This document shows positions 43,111 to 51,955 of a DNA stretch of 64,000 nt, in pieces; within the stretch, counting starts at the first letter, position 1, and each line of letters starts with the position of its first letter. The stretch spans positions 44,304-108,303 of the forward strand of contig JAFUNK010000018.1 in NCBI GenBank assembly GCA_017482205.1, given 5' to 3'. The DNA is from Lachnospiraceae bacterium. Lineage in GTDB: Bacteria; Bacillota; Clostridia; Lachnospirales; Lachnospiraceae. The position numbers and the translations under genes are program-made. Under the pieces are notes generated by a model. That model did not search any database, was not told the origin of the DNA, and was given only the letters and a program-made list of their open reading frames with translations.

Positions 43111-44883
43111 ATGAATCAAAAGAAAAGTATTCCGGTATTTTTTGCATGTGACAATGCATTTGTGAAGTATACAGTGGTTTCCCTGCATTCCATTATGAGC
43201 AATGCTTCTAAAGAATACCACTACAAAATTCATATTCTGCACAATGACATTACAGAGGAATTGCAGAATAAAATCAAAACTATGGGGAATGAGAACTTTG
43301 AGATTTGTTTTGAAAATGTAATGCCTTATCTGGAGTCTGTGAATAAAAGACTGCCTATCAGGGATTATTATTCTAACACCACTTATTACAGAATGTTTAT
43401 TGCAGAAATGTTCCCGGAATATGATAAGGCAATCTATATTGATAGTGATACTATTGTGTTGGGAGATATTTCTGAACTGTATCATAAAGAATTGGGTGAT
43501 AACTATGTAGGTGCAGCCCATGAACAGGCAATGGTACAGGTAGATGCCTATGGTACATATGTAGAAAAAGTCATGGGTATTGACAGAAACAATTATTTCA
43601 ATGCAGGACTTTTACTGATAAATTGTAAGGCATTCAGGGAAAACAAGATACTGGAGAAATTTATTGCATTACTGGATGTATACAATTTTGTGGTAACACA
43701 GGACGAAGATTATTTAAATGTGTTATGCCACAATAAGGTATTATGGATAGAACAGCAGTGGAACACAGAAGTATTTGGCGAGATTGCTTATGAGGAAAGT
43801 ACCTTCAAAGTGCTGCATTATATTATGGTATCCAAGCCGTGGCACTATGAGGACTGCCGCTTTGGAGAATATTTCTGGAAATATGCAAAGGAAACTTTTG
43901 TGTATGAGGAAATTAAGCAGGTGTTAGCTGACTATACGGATGAGGAGCGGGAGAGAGACCGTATTTCCTGTGACCGTCTGATGCAGACTGCCATTTATGA
44001 AGCAAACAAGGAAGAAAACTATTTGAACATTATCACAAAGGGAACTACAAAGTCTAAAGAGAGATTGCAGATAGTGGATAAGATTGCCAAGTTTGAGAGA
44101 GAAGGCCGATTTGATGAGGATGTGGAGGAAGACCCGCCCAGCAAGGAACTGTTACCGGATAAAGTGGATTATCTGCAAAAAAAATTAAGCAGCCGCATAA
44201 AGAGTAAATTTGCCTATGCCATTGCCAGAAAATATGTATATAACCTGATGGATGAGAAGAAATTTATTATCAAGGAAATCAAGGGAATTGAGCACTATAA
44301 AAATTTAAAGTCCGGTGCCATTATCACTTGTAATCATTTTAATGCCATGGACAGCTTTGCCATGCAGCTGACATATGAAGCATCGGGGCAGAAGAAGAGA
44401 AAGTTTTACAGAGTAATCAGAGAGGGCAATTATACCAGTTTTCCGGGCTTTTACGGTATACTGATGAGAAACTGCCATACCTTCCCGTTAAGTTCCAACA
44501 AAGAGACTATGAAGAAGTTTTTAAAGTCCATGGACCAGGTGTTGCAGGAAGGTCATTTTATGCTGATTTATCCTGAGCAGAGCATGTGGTGGAATTACAG
44601 AAAGCCGAAGCCCTTAAAGAAGGGTGGATATACCTTTGCGGTAAAGAACAATGTGCCGGTTCTGCCCTGCTTTATTACCATGCAGGACAGCGATGTATTG
44701 GATGATGACGGTTTTTATGTGCAGGAGTACACGATTCATATTGCGGAACCTATCTATCCCGATAAAAATAAGAGCAGGGAAGCAAATATCCGTGATATGA
44801 TGCAGAAGAATTTTGATGTCTGGAAAGAAATTTATGAGACTACTTATCACATGCCCCTGGAGTATGGTGAAAAGATAGTGTAA
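43111..44883 (+). CDS. Fusion of GT8 glycosyltransferase and PlsC-like acyltransferase
   Basis: From the ATG at 43111, with GGAGAG upstream, this is a 590-aa two-domain enzyme. Residues 1-305 are a GT8 domain (VFFACDNAFVKYTVVSLHS, DXD in KAIYIDSDTIVLGD, YFNAGLLLINCKAF). A charged linker of about 60 residues follows. Residues about 370-590 are an acyltransferase with a standard HX4D (CNHFNAMDSFAM), a substrate block HTFPLSSNKETMKKF and FMLIYPEQSMWWNY as the third motif. One polypeptide could both glycosylate and acylate a membrane lipid. The neighbours are separate versions of the same two activities. A terminator follows. Confidence 0.9.
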   Translation: MNQKKSIPVFFACDNAFVKYTVVSLHSIMSNASKEYHYKIHILHNDITEELQNKIKTMGNENFEICFENVMPYLESVNKRLPIRDYYSNTTYYRMFIAEMFPEYDKAIYIDSDTIVLGDISELYHKELGDNYVGAAHEQAMVQVDAYGTYVEKVMGIDRNNYFNAGLLLINCKAFRENKILEKFIALLDVYNFVVTQDEDYLNVLCHNKVLWIEQQWNTEVFGEIAYEESTFKVLHYIMVSKPWHYEDCRFGEYFWKYAKETFVYEEIKQVLADYTDEERERDRISCDRLMQTAIYEANKEENYLNIITKGTTKSKERLQIVDKIAKFEREGRFDEDVEEDPPSKELLPDKVDYLQKKLSSRIKSKFAYAIARKYVYNLMDEKKFIIKEIKGIEHYKNLKSGAIITCNHFNAMDSFAMQLTYEASGQKKRKFYRVIREGNYTSFPGFYGILMRNCHTFPLSSNKETMKKFLKSMDQVLQEGHFMLIYPEQSMWWNYRKPKPLKKGGYTFAVKNNVPVLPCFITMQDSDVLDDDGFYVQEYTIHIAEPIYPDKNKSREANIRDMMQKNFDVWKEIYETTYHMPLEYGEKIV

Positions 44884-44907
44884 GGAAAAGAATAAAAAGG
44901 CTTGTGG

Positions 44908-44945
44908 AAAAACGTTTACGACTGTGTTGTAAACGTTTTTGCTTT
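44908..44945 (+). terminator. Rho-independent terminator after the fusion gene
   Basis: A 12-bp perfect stem (44908-44919 with 44929-44940) with a 9-base loop has A and T runs at the base. Confidence 0.88.
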
Positions 44946-44982
44946 TGGAGGAAAAGAGAAGCGTTTCCTTCATAAAGAGGTT

Positions 44983-45011
44983 TTGACAATTGTCACTATT
45001 TGTCGTAAAAT
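44983..45011 (+). promoter_or_regulatory. Promoter of the GT4 gene, with a palindrome over the -35
   Basis: TTGACA (44983-44988) and TAAAAT (45006-45011) are 17 bp apart. The 12-bp perfect palindrome TGACAATTGTCA (44984-44995) overlaps the -35 and could be a repressor site. Confidence 0.75.
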
Positions 45012-45072
45012 GTCAAGTTAGTGGGATATTATTGATGTGAGTATTCACATTATAACTTATGAGGGCATTAAG

Positions 45073-46230
45073 ATGAAAATTCTAATTACGACAGATTTGT
45101 TTACAACATCAACAAATGGTGTTGTGACCTCCGTGCGGAATTTGTGTGATGAGTTAAAAGCAAAAGGGCACGAAGTCCGTATTCTTACTTTGTCAGAGAC
45201 CAAAAAGAGTTACAAAGAAGATAATGTTTATTACATAAAATCAGTATCTATTGAATTTGTATACCCTGATGTGCGTATGCCATTATCTTATCGCAACGCT
45301 ATGATTAAAGAGTTAATTGACTGGAAACCGGATGTGATTCACAGTCAGTGTGAATTTTTTACTTTCCAGTATGCCAAGCGTATTGCGAAGCGGACGGGGG
45401 CACCACTGGTACATACTTATCATACCATGTATGAACAGTATGTAACCTATGTAATTCCCAGTGAGCGTATAGGCAAAAAGTTTGTAAGAAAGTTTATCCG
45501 TAGTAGGATGAAAAAGGTAAATACCATTATTGCACCTACCAGTAAGGTAGAAGGCTCCTTACAGTCTTATGGATTAAAGAACGATATTCAGATAGTACCC
45601 AGTGGTATTTCCTTAAAGCAGCACAATCATCGTTTAAACGATGAGGAACGGAAACAGAAAAGGCAGGCGTTGGGGATTCCTGATGAACACATGATTTTAT
45701 TGAATCTGGGACGGCTGGGCACAGAGAAGAATCTGGGAGAATTGCTGGATTTATATGCTGAGGCATTGAAGTACAATGATAAGCTGACATTTATGATTGT
45801 AGGTGACGGACCGGACAAGGCGCATTTGGAGAAAAAGGCGGCAGGGCTGGGCATTGGTGATAAGGTGATTTTTACCGGTATGGTAAAACCTACTCAGGTG
45901 CAGGAATATTATCAGCTGGCGGACATTTTTGTCAGTGCTTCCACCAGTGAAACACAGGGACTTACCTATATTGAAGCGGCGGCTAACGGTTTGCCTCTTC
46001 TTTGTAGAAAAGATGACTGTTTGTGTGATGTACTGAAAGAGGGTATAAACGGTTATGCATACGAGCAGGCGGAAGAGTTTCACAACAAACTCCGCATAAT
46101 TACAGGCGATACGGAGTGGCGTGTCAGTGCGGGGGAGCAGAGTAAAAAGATTGCACAAACCTTTGATAAAAGTCATTTCGGTAATACGGTGGAAAATATA
46201 TATAAAGAACTTATCATAAATAATATATAA
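45073..46230 (+). CDS. GT4-family glycosyltransferase (diacylglycerol glucosyltransferase-like)
   Basis: From the ATG at 45073, with GAGGG upstream, this is a 385-aa GT-B fold enzyme. The N-terminal ILITTDLFTTSTNGVVTSVRN and HTYHTMYEQYV segments resemble monoglucosyldiacylglycerol synthases. The donor site has PSGISLK, GRLGTEKN and the EX7E-like region STSETQGLTYIEAAANGLPL near 300. It probably adds a hexose from UDP-glucose or similar to a membrane lipid, possibly as glycolipid or lipoteichoic acid anchor. It has its own promoter after the acyltransferase-GT8 operon. Another hexosyl acceptor cannot be excluded. Confidence 0.87.
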   Translation: MKILITTDLFTTSTNGVVTSVRNLCDELKAKGHEVRILTLSETKKSYKEDNVYYIKSVSIEFVYPDVRMPLSYRNAMIKELIDWKPDVIHSQCEFFTFQYAKRIAKRTGAPLVHTYHTMYEQYVTYVIPSERIGKKFVRKFIRSRMKKVNTIIAPTSKVEGSLQSYGLKNDIQIVPSGISLKQHNHRLNDEERKQKRQALGIPDEHMILLNLGRLGTEKNLGELLDLYAEALKYNDKLTFMIVGDGPDKAHLEKKAAGLGIGDKVIFTGMVKPTQVQEYYQLADIFVSASTSETQGLTYIEAAANGLPLLCRKDDCLCDVLKEGINGYAYEQAEEFHNKLRIITGDTEWRVSAGEQSKKIAQTFDKSHFGNTVENIYKELIINNI

Positions 46231-46243
46231 TATAAAGGCATTC

Positions 46244-46276
46244 TTTACACTTTCTTAACAAGAAAAATGTTATAAT
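46244..46276 (+). promoter_or_regulatory. Pho-box-like repeats and -10 of the phosphate transporter
   Basis: TTTACA (46244-46249) and TTAACA (46255-46260) are direct repeats at an 11-bp period, the half-site and spacing known for PhoP boxes in Bacillus (TTAACA-type). A perfect TATAAT follows at 46271-46276 and no -35 stands at the normal distance, as in activator-dependent promoters. Confidence 0.55.
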
Positions 46277-46332
46277 TAAATGGTATGGGCAAATGCTTTC
46301 CGCCTGAGTAAAGATAAAAGGAATGGTATTTT

Positions 46333-47385
46333 ATGGATTCTATTTTAGATTTTTGGTATCAAATGACGGCGAACCCGCTGTTGTTTATTGCAGTAACACT
46401 AACCCTTGGCGTAATTTTGGTAAATGGCTGGACGGATGCCCCGAATGCTATTGCGACATGCGTTGTAACCAGGTGTATGCCTCCTAAAGCAGCAATACTT
46501 ATGGCAGCAGTGTTTAACTTCCTAGGCGTTTTTATAATGACGCTTATCAATGCAACGGTTGCTGAAACTATCACGAAGATGGTTGACTTTGGGGCAGACC
46601 CCGATAAGGCCATCATTGCTTTAAGTGCGGCATTGTTTGCGATTGTTCTTTGGGCAACGCTTGCATGGGTGTTTGGTATTCCCACAAGTGAAAGCCATGC
46701 ACTTATTGCAGGTCTTACAGGTAGTGCCATTGCACTTCACGGTAGCTTTGACGGTGTTAACGGTGCTGAGTGGATAAAGGTTGTTTACGGTATCGGCATT
46801 TCAGTGACTCTTGGTTTTGGTTTAGGGTGGATAGTGTGTAAACTTGTTACCAAACTTTTTTATAAAGCAAACAGACCTAAAACAGAGCCGTTTTTCAGGG
46901 GAGCACAAATTGCCGGTGCGGCATCAATGGCATTTATGCACGGAGCGCAGGACGGACAAAAATTTATGGGCGTTATACTTCTTTGCGTATATATGTCCAA
47001 AGGACAATCATTACCGTCGGATATAAGTATTCCTATATGGCTGATGGTAGTCTGCTCTGTGGTAATGGCGGCAGGAACGGCAATGGGTGGCAAAAAGATT
47101 ATTAAATCTGTTGGAATGGATATGGTAAAGCTTGAAAAATATCAGGGATTTTCAGCGGATATAGCTGCGGCGTTGTCCCTTTTATTCTGTTCGGTTTTCA
47201 GTTTGCCGGTATCAACTACGCATGCCAAGACAACATCCATTATGGGTGTGGGAGCAGTAAAGAGAGTATCTGCCATTAACTTTGGAGTAGTTAAGGAAAT
47301 GGTTCTGACTTGGGTTCTGACGTTCCCCGGGTGCGGGCTTGTAGGATTTTTAATGACCAAATTGTTTATGATGATATTTACTTGA
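46333..47385 (+). CDS. PiT-family inorganic phosphate transporter
   Basis: The 350-aa protein has about ten membrane helices and the duplicated PiT signature: GWTDAPNAIATCV near residue 33 in the first half and FMHGAQDGQKFMG near 205 in the second. FGIPTSESHALIAGL and SLPVSTTHAKTTSIMG are the paired re-entrant segments. It probably takes up metal-phosphate or phosphate with protons or Na+. It is 18 bp before a DUF47 gene, the usual partner. Codons such as GGC and CTT are somewhat more frequent than in the neighbours. Confidence 0.93.
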   Translation: MDSILDFWYQMTANPLLFIAVTLTLGVILVNGWTDAPNAIATCVVTRCMPPKAAILMAAVFNFLGVFIMTLINATVAETITKMVDFGADPDKAIIALSAALFAIVLWATLAWVFGIPTSESHALIAGLTGSAIALHGSFDGVNGAEWIKVVYGIGISVTLGFGLGWIVCKLVTKLFYKANRPKTEPFFRGAQIAGAASMAFMHGAQDGQKFMGVILLCVYMSKGQSLPSDISIPIWLMVVCSVVMAAGTAMGGKKIIKSVGMDMVKLEKYQGFSADIAAALSLLFCSVFSLPVSTTHAKTTSIMGVGAVKRVSAINFGVVKEMVLTWVLTFPGCGLVGFLMTKLFMMIFT

Positions 47386-47403
47386 TAGAAAGGAATTTAA
47401 AAA

Positions 47404-48024
47404 ATGGCTAAAGGTGACAAATTTTATTATGAAAACTTTGCAGCGAGCACTGCACTTTCCAAATCGGCAGCAACTTATCTTGTGAAATGTCTTGAAAATT
47501 ACAATCCTGATAATATTCAGCAGATGCTTGCGGAAATGCATGAAATTGAGCATAATGCGGATATAAAGAAACATGAAATGAGTGAAGCACTTGCAAAAGC
47601 CTTCGTAACACCTGTTGATCGTGAAGATTTGGATATGTTAAGTAACAATCTTGATGACGTGACGGATAAGATTGAGGAAATATTGCAGAAATTCTATATT
47701 TACAATATCCAATCAATAGATACTGCTGTTATTGAGTTTGCAAAGAAGATTGTCAGGTCCTGTGAACTTCTTTGTGAGCTTATGAATGAGTTTGAAAATT
47801 TCAAGAAATCTAAAAAAATGCATGCTCTTATTATTGAACTTAACGATGTTGAAGAGGAATGTGACAAGCTTTATCTCTTATCGATGCATGAACTTACAAA
47901 GAAATCAACCGATGTATTGGAAACCATTTCCTGGCGTGAGATATATGATTGCCTTGAAGCATGTGCTGATGCCTGTGAGCACGTAAGTGAATGCGTGGGC
48001 TCGGTTATTATGAAAAATACGTAA
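47404..48024 (+). CDS. DUF47/PhoU-like Pit accessory protein
   Basis: The 206-aa protein is all helical and matches the DUF47 family (TIGR00153-like, Pit accessory), relatives of PhoU that control a PiT transporter. Acidic ExxxD-type metal patches are visible (AEMHEIEHNADIKKHEMSEA, EDLDMLSNNLDDVTDKIEEI, NDVEEECDKL). It follows the pit gene with its own AAGGAATT site and shares its transcript and terminator. It may gate or tune the transporter. Confidence 0.92.
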   Translation: MAKGDKFYYENFAASTALSKSAATYLVKCLENYNPDNIQQMLAEMHEIEHNADIKKHEMSEALAKAFVTPVDREDLDMLSNNLDDVTDKIEEILQKFYIYNIQSIDTAVIEFAKKIVRSCELLCELMNEFENFKKSKKMHALIIELNDVEEECDKLYLLSMHELTKKSTDVLETISWREIYDCLEACADACEHVSECVGSVIMKNT

Positions 48025-48063
48025 GTTATCCGGTACATAAGGAGCAAACTAAAAAAGTCTGAT

Positions 48064-48102
48064 AAAAGGTGTTTTTGCCAAAAGCAAAAGCACCTTTTAT
48101 AT
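48064..48102 (+). terminator. Terminator of the pit operon
   Basis: A 15-bp stem (48064-48078 with 48084-48098, one G-U pair) with a 5-base loop is followed by TTATATAT rather than a pure T tract. Confidence 0.78.
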
Positions 48103-48270
48103 ATATAATAAACTCTGTATATTTCTTACAAGGCGTAAAAAAATTTCGTAAGTATCTTATCATCTGATTTTTGCAACTTATAATTCCTTTGATGCAACTT
48201 ACAAAGAACCCCATTGTGTTCCTTTTTAAATCCCCTTATACTACAAAAAAACAAAGGTGTGGAGGTAACA

Positions 48271-49182
48271 ATGGAAGAGATTATTAAAGTCAGTCATTTG
48301 AAAAAATATTTTAAGGATATAAAAGCAGTGGACGATATCAGTTTTTCAGTCAAGAAGGGAGAGTTGTTCGGCTTTTTAGGGGAAAACGGTGCAGGAAAAA
48401 CAACCACCATCAGTATGCTGTGCACCCTGCTTGCTCCCACGGAGGGAGAGGTTCTAATTGATGGGTTCAGGTTAGGAAAGGAAGACCATGAAATAAAGAG
48501 ACATATTGGTGTGGTGTATCAGGACAATTGTCTGGATGATATTCTGACGGTAAAAGAAAATCTCATGTTAAGGGGCAGTCTGTATGAAGCGGACAGGGCA
48601 ATAGTAAAAGCCAATTTGGAAAGACTCTGCGAAATCCTTGATTTGAAAGAAATCCTAAACCGCAGGTTTGGAAAGCTTTCAGGCGGGCAGAAAAGAAGAT
48701 GTGAAATTGCGAGAGCACTTATGCATACTCCTAATATTTTGTTTTTAGATGAACCCACCACAGGTTTGGACCCGGCTTCCCGAAAGGGTGTGTGGAGCAC
48801 CATACATAAGTTGCAAAAAGAGATGGGGATGACGGTGTTTTTGACAACACATTACATGGAGGAGGCAGCCAAAGCCAATCATATCGGTATTATGCAAAAG
48901 GGGCATTTGACACAGTACGGTACACCTTTTGAGCTAAAAGAAGCCTTTGCAAAGGACAAATTGATGTTGGTGCCACTGACGGAAAAAAAGGAAATGTTGA
49001 TTGCGGCATTAGAAAAGAGAGCGTTATTGTACAGGATAAAGGAAAACAGTATTCAGGTAGAAATCGGTTCCACTTTAGAGGCATTACCGGTTTTAGAAGA
49101 AGTGAAAGAATGGTTAAGCGGATTTGAAGTGGTACAGGGGACCATGGATGATGTATTTTTAAATGTAACAAAGGAGGCGTAA
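48271..49182 (+). CDS. ABC transporter ATP-binding protein
   Basis: From the ATG at 48271, after GGAGGT, this 303-aa ATPase has Walker A GENGAGKTTT near residue 38, Q-loop VYQDNCLDD, signature LSGGQKRRCEIARAL near 137, Walker B ILFLDEPTTGLDPASR and the switch His in LTTHYMEEA. The C-terminal 80 residues look like the DrrA/NatA-type regulatory extension. The next gene is its permease, 1 bp away. The cargo could be a drug, lipid or peptide. Upstream in-frame codons from 48214 lack a ribosome site. Confidence 0.93.
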   Translation: MEEIIKVSHLKKYFKDIKAVDDISFSVKKGELFGFLGENGAGKTTTISMLCTLLAPTEGEVLIDGFRLGKEDHEIKRHIGVVYQDNCLDDILTVKENLMLRGSLYEADRAIVKANLERLCEILDLKEILNRRFGKLSGGQKRRCEIARALMHTPNILFLDEPTTGLDPASRKGVWSTIHKLQKEMGMTVFLTTHYMEEAAKANHIGIMQKGHLTQYGTPFELKEAFAKDKLMLVPLTEKKEMLIAALEKRALLYRIKENSIQVEIGSTLEALPVLEEVKEWLSGFEVVQGTMDDVFLNVTKEA

Positions 49183-49183
49183 C

Positions 49184-50095
49184 ATGAGTAAACTGTTTGC
49201 AATGACAAAGCGAAATTGTCTGGTATTTTTAAAGGATACGGGAGCCGTATTTTTCTCTCTGTTGTCCATGATTATCGTATTGGTTTTAATGGGTGTATTT
49301 TTAGGGGAAATGAATGTAGAAGCAGTTGTAGATTTGTTAGGGGAGTACGGTGGAGTCAGAAACACGGCACTGGATAGAGAAAACGCAACCCATTTAGGAC
49401 AGTATTGGACACTGGCGGGGCTGGTGGTAGTTAATTCCCTGACAGTAACCATGATGGTAATCGGAACACTGGTAACGGATAAGGTAAGTGATAAATTAAA
49501 AAGCTTTCAAACGGCACCGGTCAGCAGATTTCTGGTGGCGGTATCCTACATTGTAGCAGCAGTGCTGATTGGTTTTTTCTTCTGTGTGCTGACGCTTACA
49601 GGATATATGGTCTATATATGTGCAAATGGCGGAGCAATGCTTTCAGTGGTGGCTATAATAAAGGTGTTAGGGTACACCTTGGTAGATGTGATAATATTTG
49701 CGATTATAATGTATTTGGTGGCAACATTGGTAAAAAGCAACGGCGCATGGGGTGGCATTGCCACTGTGGTGGGTACACTGGTAGGTTTTCTGGGAGCAAT
49801 TTATGTACCCGTGGGCAGTCTGGCGGAAGGGATTGTGAACGTTTTAAAATGCCTGCCCGTCTTACACGGTACGTCACTTATGCGTAAGGTAATGTGTGAA
49901 GAGATATTGGAAGAAACCTTTGCAGGGCTGCGTCCTGAAGTGTTGTCAGGGTACAGGGAAGCAATGGGCATTGATGTGTTATTGGACGGTAAGGCAGTCG
50001 GCAATGAATTTCAACTGTTTTTCTTAGGAATATGTGGTATGATAGCATTAGTGGTAATTGCCGCCATGGCAGGAAAAAAGGGGAATGGAAGATAA
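49184..50095 (+). CDS. ABC-2-type transporter permease
   Basis: The 303-aa permease has six predicted membrane helices and a large extracytoplasmic loop after the first (NVEAVVDLLGEYGGVRNTAL). It matches the ABC-2 superfamily of exporters (NatB/DrrB-like). AAAGGAGG in the end of the ATPase gene provides its ribosome site. A LytTR regulator and DUF3021 gene follow, and this four-gene set is often seen as a self-regulated exporter unit. Confidence 0.9.
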   Translation: MSKLFAMTKRNCLVFLKDTGAVFFSLLSMIIVLVLMGVFLGEMNVEAVVDLLGEYGGVRNTALDRENATHLGQYWTLAGLVVVNSLTVTMMVIGTLVTDKVSDKLKSFQTAPVSRFLVAVSYIVAAVLIGFFFCVLTLTGYMVYICANGGAMLSVVAIIKVLGYTLVDVIIFAIIMYLVATLVKSNGAWGGIATVVGTLVGFLGAIYVPVGSLAEGIVNVLKCLPVLHGTSLMRKVMCEEILEETFAGLRPEVLSGYREAMGIDVLLDGKAVGNEFQLFFLGICGMIALVVIAAMAGKKGNGR

Positions 50096-50164
50096 GGTTG
50101 TATTTCATAAGACCCCGATAAAAGAATGAAAGAGTATACTGCTTGATATAGAATTGGAGGATAT

Positions 50165-50626
50165 ATGAAAATTACGATAATGGACCCGATTCCCGGCGAG
50201 GAAGAGGAAATCATCATCAAATGCAAAGATTTAAGTCCGAAAATCGCAGAACTGATAGCGGAACTGAAACGTAGCGAAGAAGCAGAAAAGGTAAAATATG
50301 TACATAAACTACATGTATATCTGGATGGAGAAATACACCTGATTGAGCCTATGGAAGTTTTCTACTTTGAGTATGTGGATACAAAGGTGTTTGTGTATTG
50401 TCGGTCACAGGTATATGAAATCAAAAAGAAACTGTATGAACTGGAAGAAATGTTACCTGCACAGGATTTTATCCGCATAAATAAAGCGACGATTTTGAAC
50501 TTAAACAAAATAAGCAGTTTGTCGCCAACCTTGGGCGGACGATTTGAAGCCAGCTTAAAGAACGGTGAAAAAATCATTATTTCCAGACAGTATGTAAATG
50601 CATTGAAAGAAGCATTGGGATTGTAG
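50165..50626 (+). CDS. LytTR-domain transcriptional regulator
   Basis: The 153-aa protein has an unassigned N-terminal half (MKITIMDPIPGEEEEIIIKC) and a C-terminal LytTR DNA-binding domain (about residues 55-150; MEVFYFEYVDTKVFVYCRSQ, FIRINKATILNLNKISSLSP, RQYVNALKEAL). It lacks a receiver domain. Such LytTR genes are typically paired with a DUF3021 membrane protein that inhibits them, and control the adjacent ABC exporter and themselves. The DUF3021 gene follows after 11 bp. Confidence 0.92.
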   Translation: MKITIMDPIPGEEEEIIIKCKDLSPKIAELIAELKRSEEAEKVKYVHKLHVYLDGEIHLIEPMEVFYFEYVDTKVFVYCRSQVYEIKKKLYELEEMLPAQDFIRINKATILNLNKISSLSPTLGGRFEASLKNGEKIIISRQYVNALKEALGL

Positions 50627-50637
50627 AGGTACAGAGT

Positions 50638-51084
50638 ATGAAAAAGATTTTGGAATGTTTAAAATTGATACTACATTATTTTCCGGTTATTACAGTGGTT
50701 GTCATGATAGTCAGTGCGGGTTATGTGACGTTTTTCTGGGGGGCAGATGAAAATGTGAGTATTGCACTGTTATGGCAGATTTTACTGGTTTCCCTGATAT
50801 GTTCGGGCAGTCCGCTGTTTTTTTGTCAGAGAAAGCCTAAAGAGATGGGAAAAGGAGAGTTCTGGCTCAGATGGGTATTTTGCTATGTATATGTAAATGT
50901 AGTAGTATTGGGCTTTGGCACAGGCTTTAAATGGTTTGAACCCTCTAAACTGCCGATGGTAATCGGTATGCTGTTGGCAATTGCCATTGCATTTATTATA
51001 ATAGCCGGATTTGTATTTCTGGTGGATATGAAAACCGCAGATGCCATGAACCAAAAGCTGAAAGAGAGAAATAAAGAATCATAA
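50638..51084 (+). CDS. DUF3021 family membrane protein
   Basis: The 148-aa protein has four membrane helices (about residues 12-34, 45-64, 77-96 and 105-130) and a polar C-terminus. It fits the DUF3021 family, which acts as a membrane inhibitor of its LytTR partner (LytTR regulatory systems). It directly follows the LytTR gene. The FWGADENVSIALLWQILLVS loop region fits the family pattern. No terminator is evident before the next promoter. Confidence 0.85.
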   Translation: MKKILECLKLILHYFPVITVVVMIVSAGYVTFFWGADENVSIALLWQILLVSLICSGSPLFFCQRKPKEMGKGEFWLRWVFCYVYVNVVVLGFGTGFKWFEPSKLPMVIGMLLAIAIAFIIIAGFVFLVDMKTADAMNQKLKERNKES

Positions 51085-51088
51085 AATA

Positions 51089-51116
51089 TTGACAGAAAAT
51101 AAAAGAGTGCTATAAT
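51089..51116 (+). promoter_or_regulatory. Promoter of the TetR gene
   Basis: A consensus TTGACA (51089-51094) and TATAAT (51111-51116) are separated by 16 bp, making a strong sigma-A-type promoter 102 bp before the start codon. Confidence 0.85.
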
Positions 51117-51119
51117 AAA

Positions 51120-51154
51120 ACAAATGTTATATAACGTCGTTTTGTAACATTGGT
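51120..51154. promoter_or_regulatory. Candidate TetR operator
   Basis: ACAAATGTTA (51120-51129) and TAACATTGGT (51145-51154) are inverted with 9 of 10 bases matching, across a 15-base centre, just downstream of the -10. Binding here would block transcription of the TetR gene. Confidence 0.55.
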
Positions 51155-51218
51155 TTTATTATTATGATTCCATGATGAGGAGTGTTCTGAACCTATATAA
51201 AGGAAAGGTGGGTAAGAT

Positions 51219-51824
51219 ATGCCGCCAAAATCAAAGTATACAAGAGATGAAATACTGGCTGTTGCTTATCAGATGACAAAAGAGCAGGGGCTGGAAAGTG
51301 TTGTGGCAAGAGAACTGGGTAGACGGCTTGGTACATCCTCTTCACCGATTTTTACAGCATTTAAAAACATGGAAGAATTGCAGGGTGAAATCTGCAAAAT
51401 GGCAATGAAAGAATTTGAAAGCTATGTGCACGATGCGGTAAATTATAAACCGCCTTTTAAATGGGTCGGTACAAAAATGATTGAGTTTGCCATGAACGAG
51501 CCGAAACTGTTTCGTGTTTTGTATATGAGAGAGCATGGGGACAGGCAGACATACAAAGATTTGATAGGCGAGTTGGGGGAAACGGTAGAGGTATGTCTTG
51601 CATTTATAGAAAAGGACTATGGATTAAACCGTGCGGAAGCAGAACTGTTGTTTAAACAGGTATGGCTTCATACTTTCGGTATATGTGTGCTGGAAGCTGG
51701 AAAGGTTTGTCACTTCTCCGCGGAGGAGATATCAGAAATGCTAAGCGTTGAATTTCAAGGAACGCTTGCACTCATTAAATCAGGACGGATTCCGATAGTA
51801 CCCATCGAACATAAGAATAACTAA
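51219..51824 (+). CDS. TetR/AcrR-family transcriptional regulator
   Basis: The 201-aa protein begins with a TetR-type helix-turn-helix (about residues 8-52; RDEILAVAYQMTKEQGLESV, ARELGRRLGTSSSPIFTAFK). The C-terminal ligand domain is all helical and has a clostridial type pattern (WLHTFGICVLEAGKVCHFS). The start has GGAAAGGTGGG upstream. A strong promoter with a dyad over the start region suggests self-repression. It may also control the divergent or downstream amidohydrolase and creatininase-family genes. Confidence 0.93.
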   Translation: MPPKSKYTRDEILAVAYQMTKEQGLESVVARELGRRLGTSSSPIFTAFKNMEELQGEICKMAMKEFESYVHDAVNYKPPFKWVGTKMIEFAMNEPKLFRVLYMREHGDRQTYKDLIGELGETVEVCLAFIEKDYGLNRAEAELLFKQVWLHTFGICVLEAGKVCHFSAEEISEMLSVEFQGTLALIKSGRIPIVPIEHKNN

Positions 51825-51845
51825 GAGCCGGACGCTTAGACGCAG

Positions 51846-51885
51846 AGCCAGAGAACCTATTTACAATAGTTCTTTGGCTTTTTTT
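51846..51885 (+). terminator. Rho-independent terminator after the TetR gene
   Basis: An 11-bp stem (51846-51856 with 51869-51879, one G-U pair) with a 12-base loop is followed by a run of T. Confidence 0.85.
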
Positions 51886-51955
51886 GATTTATGTGTAAGG
51901 GTCTGTCGCAGGGGGAGGCCTGTAAGAGGGAGCTTTGCTGGCAGGAGGAAATGAC

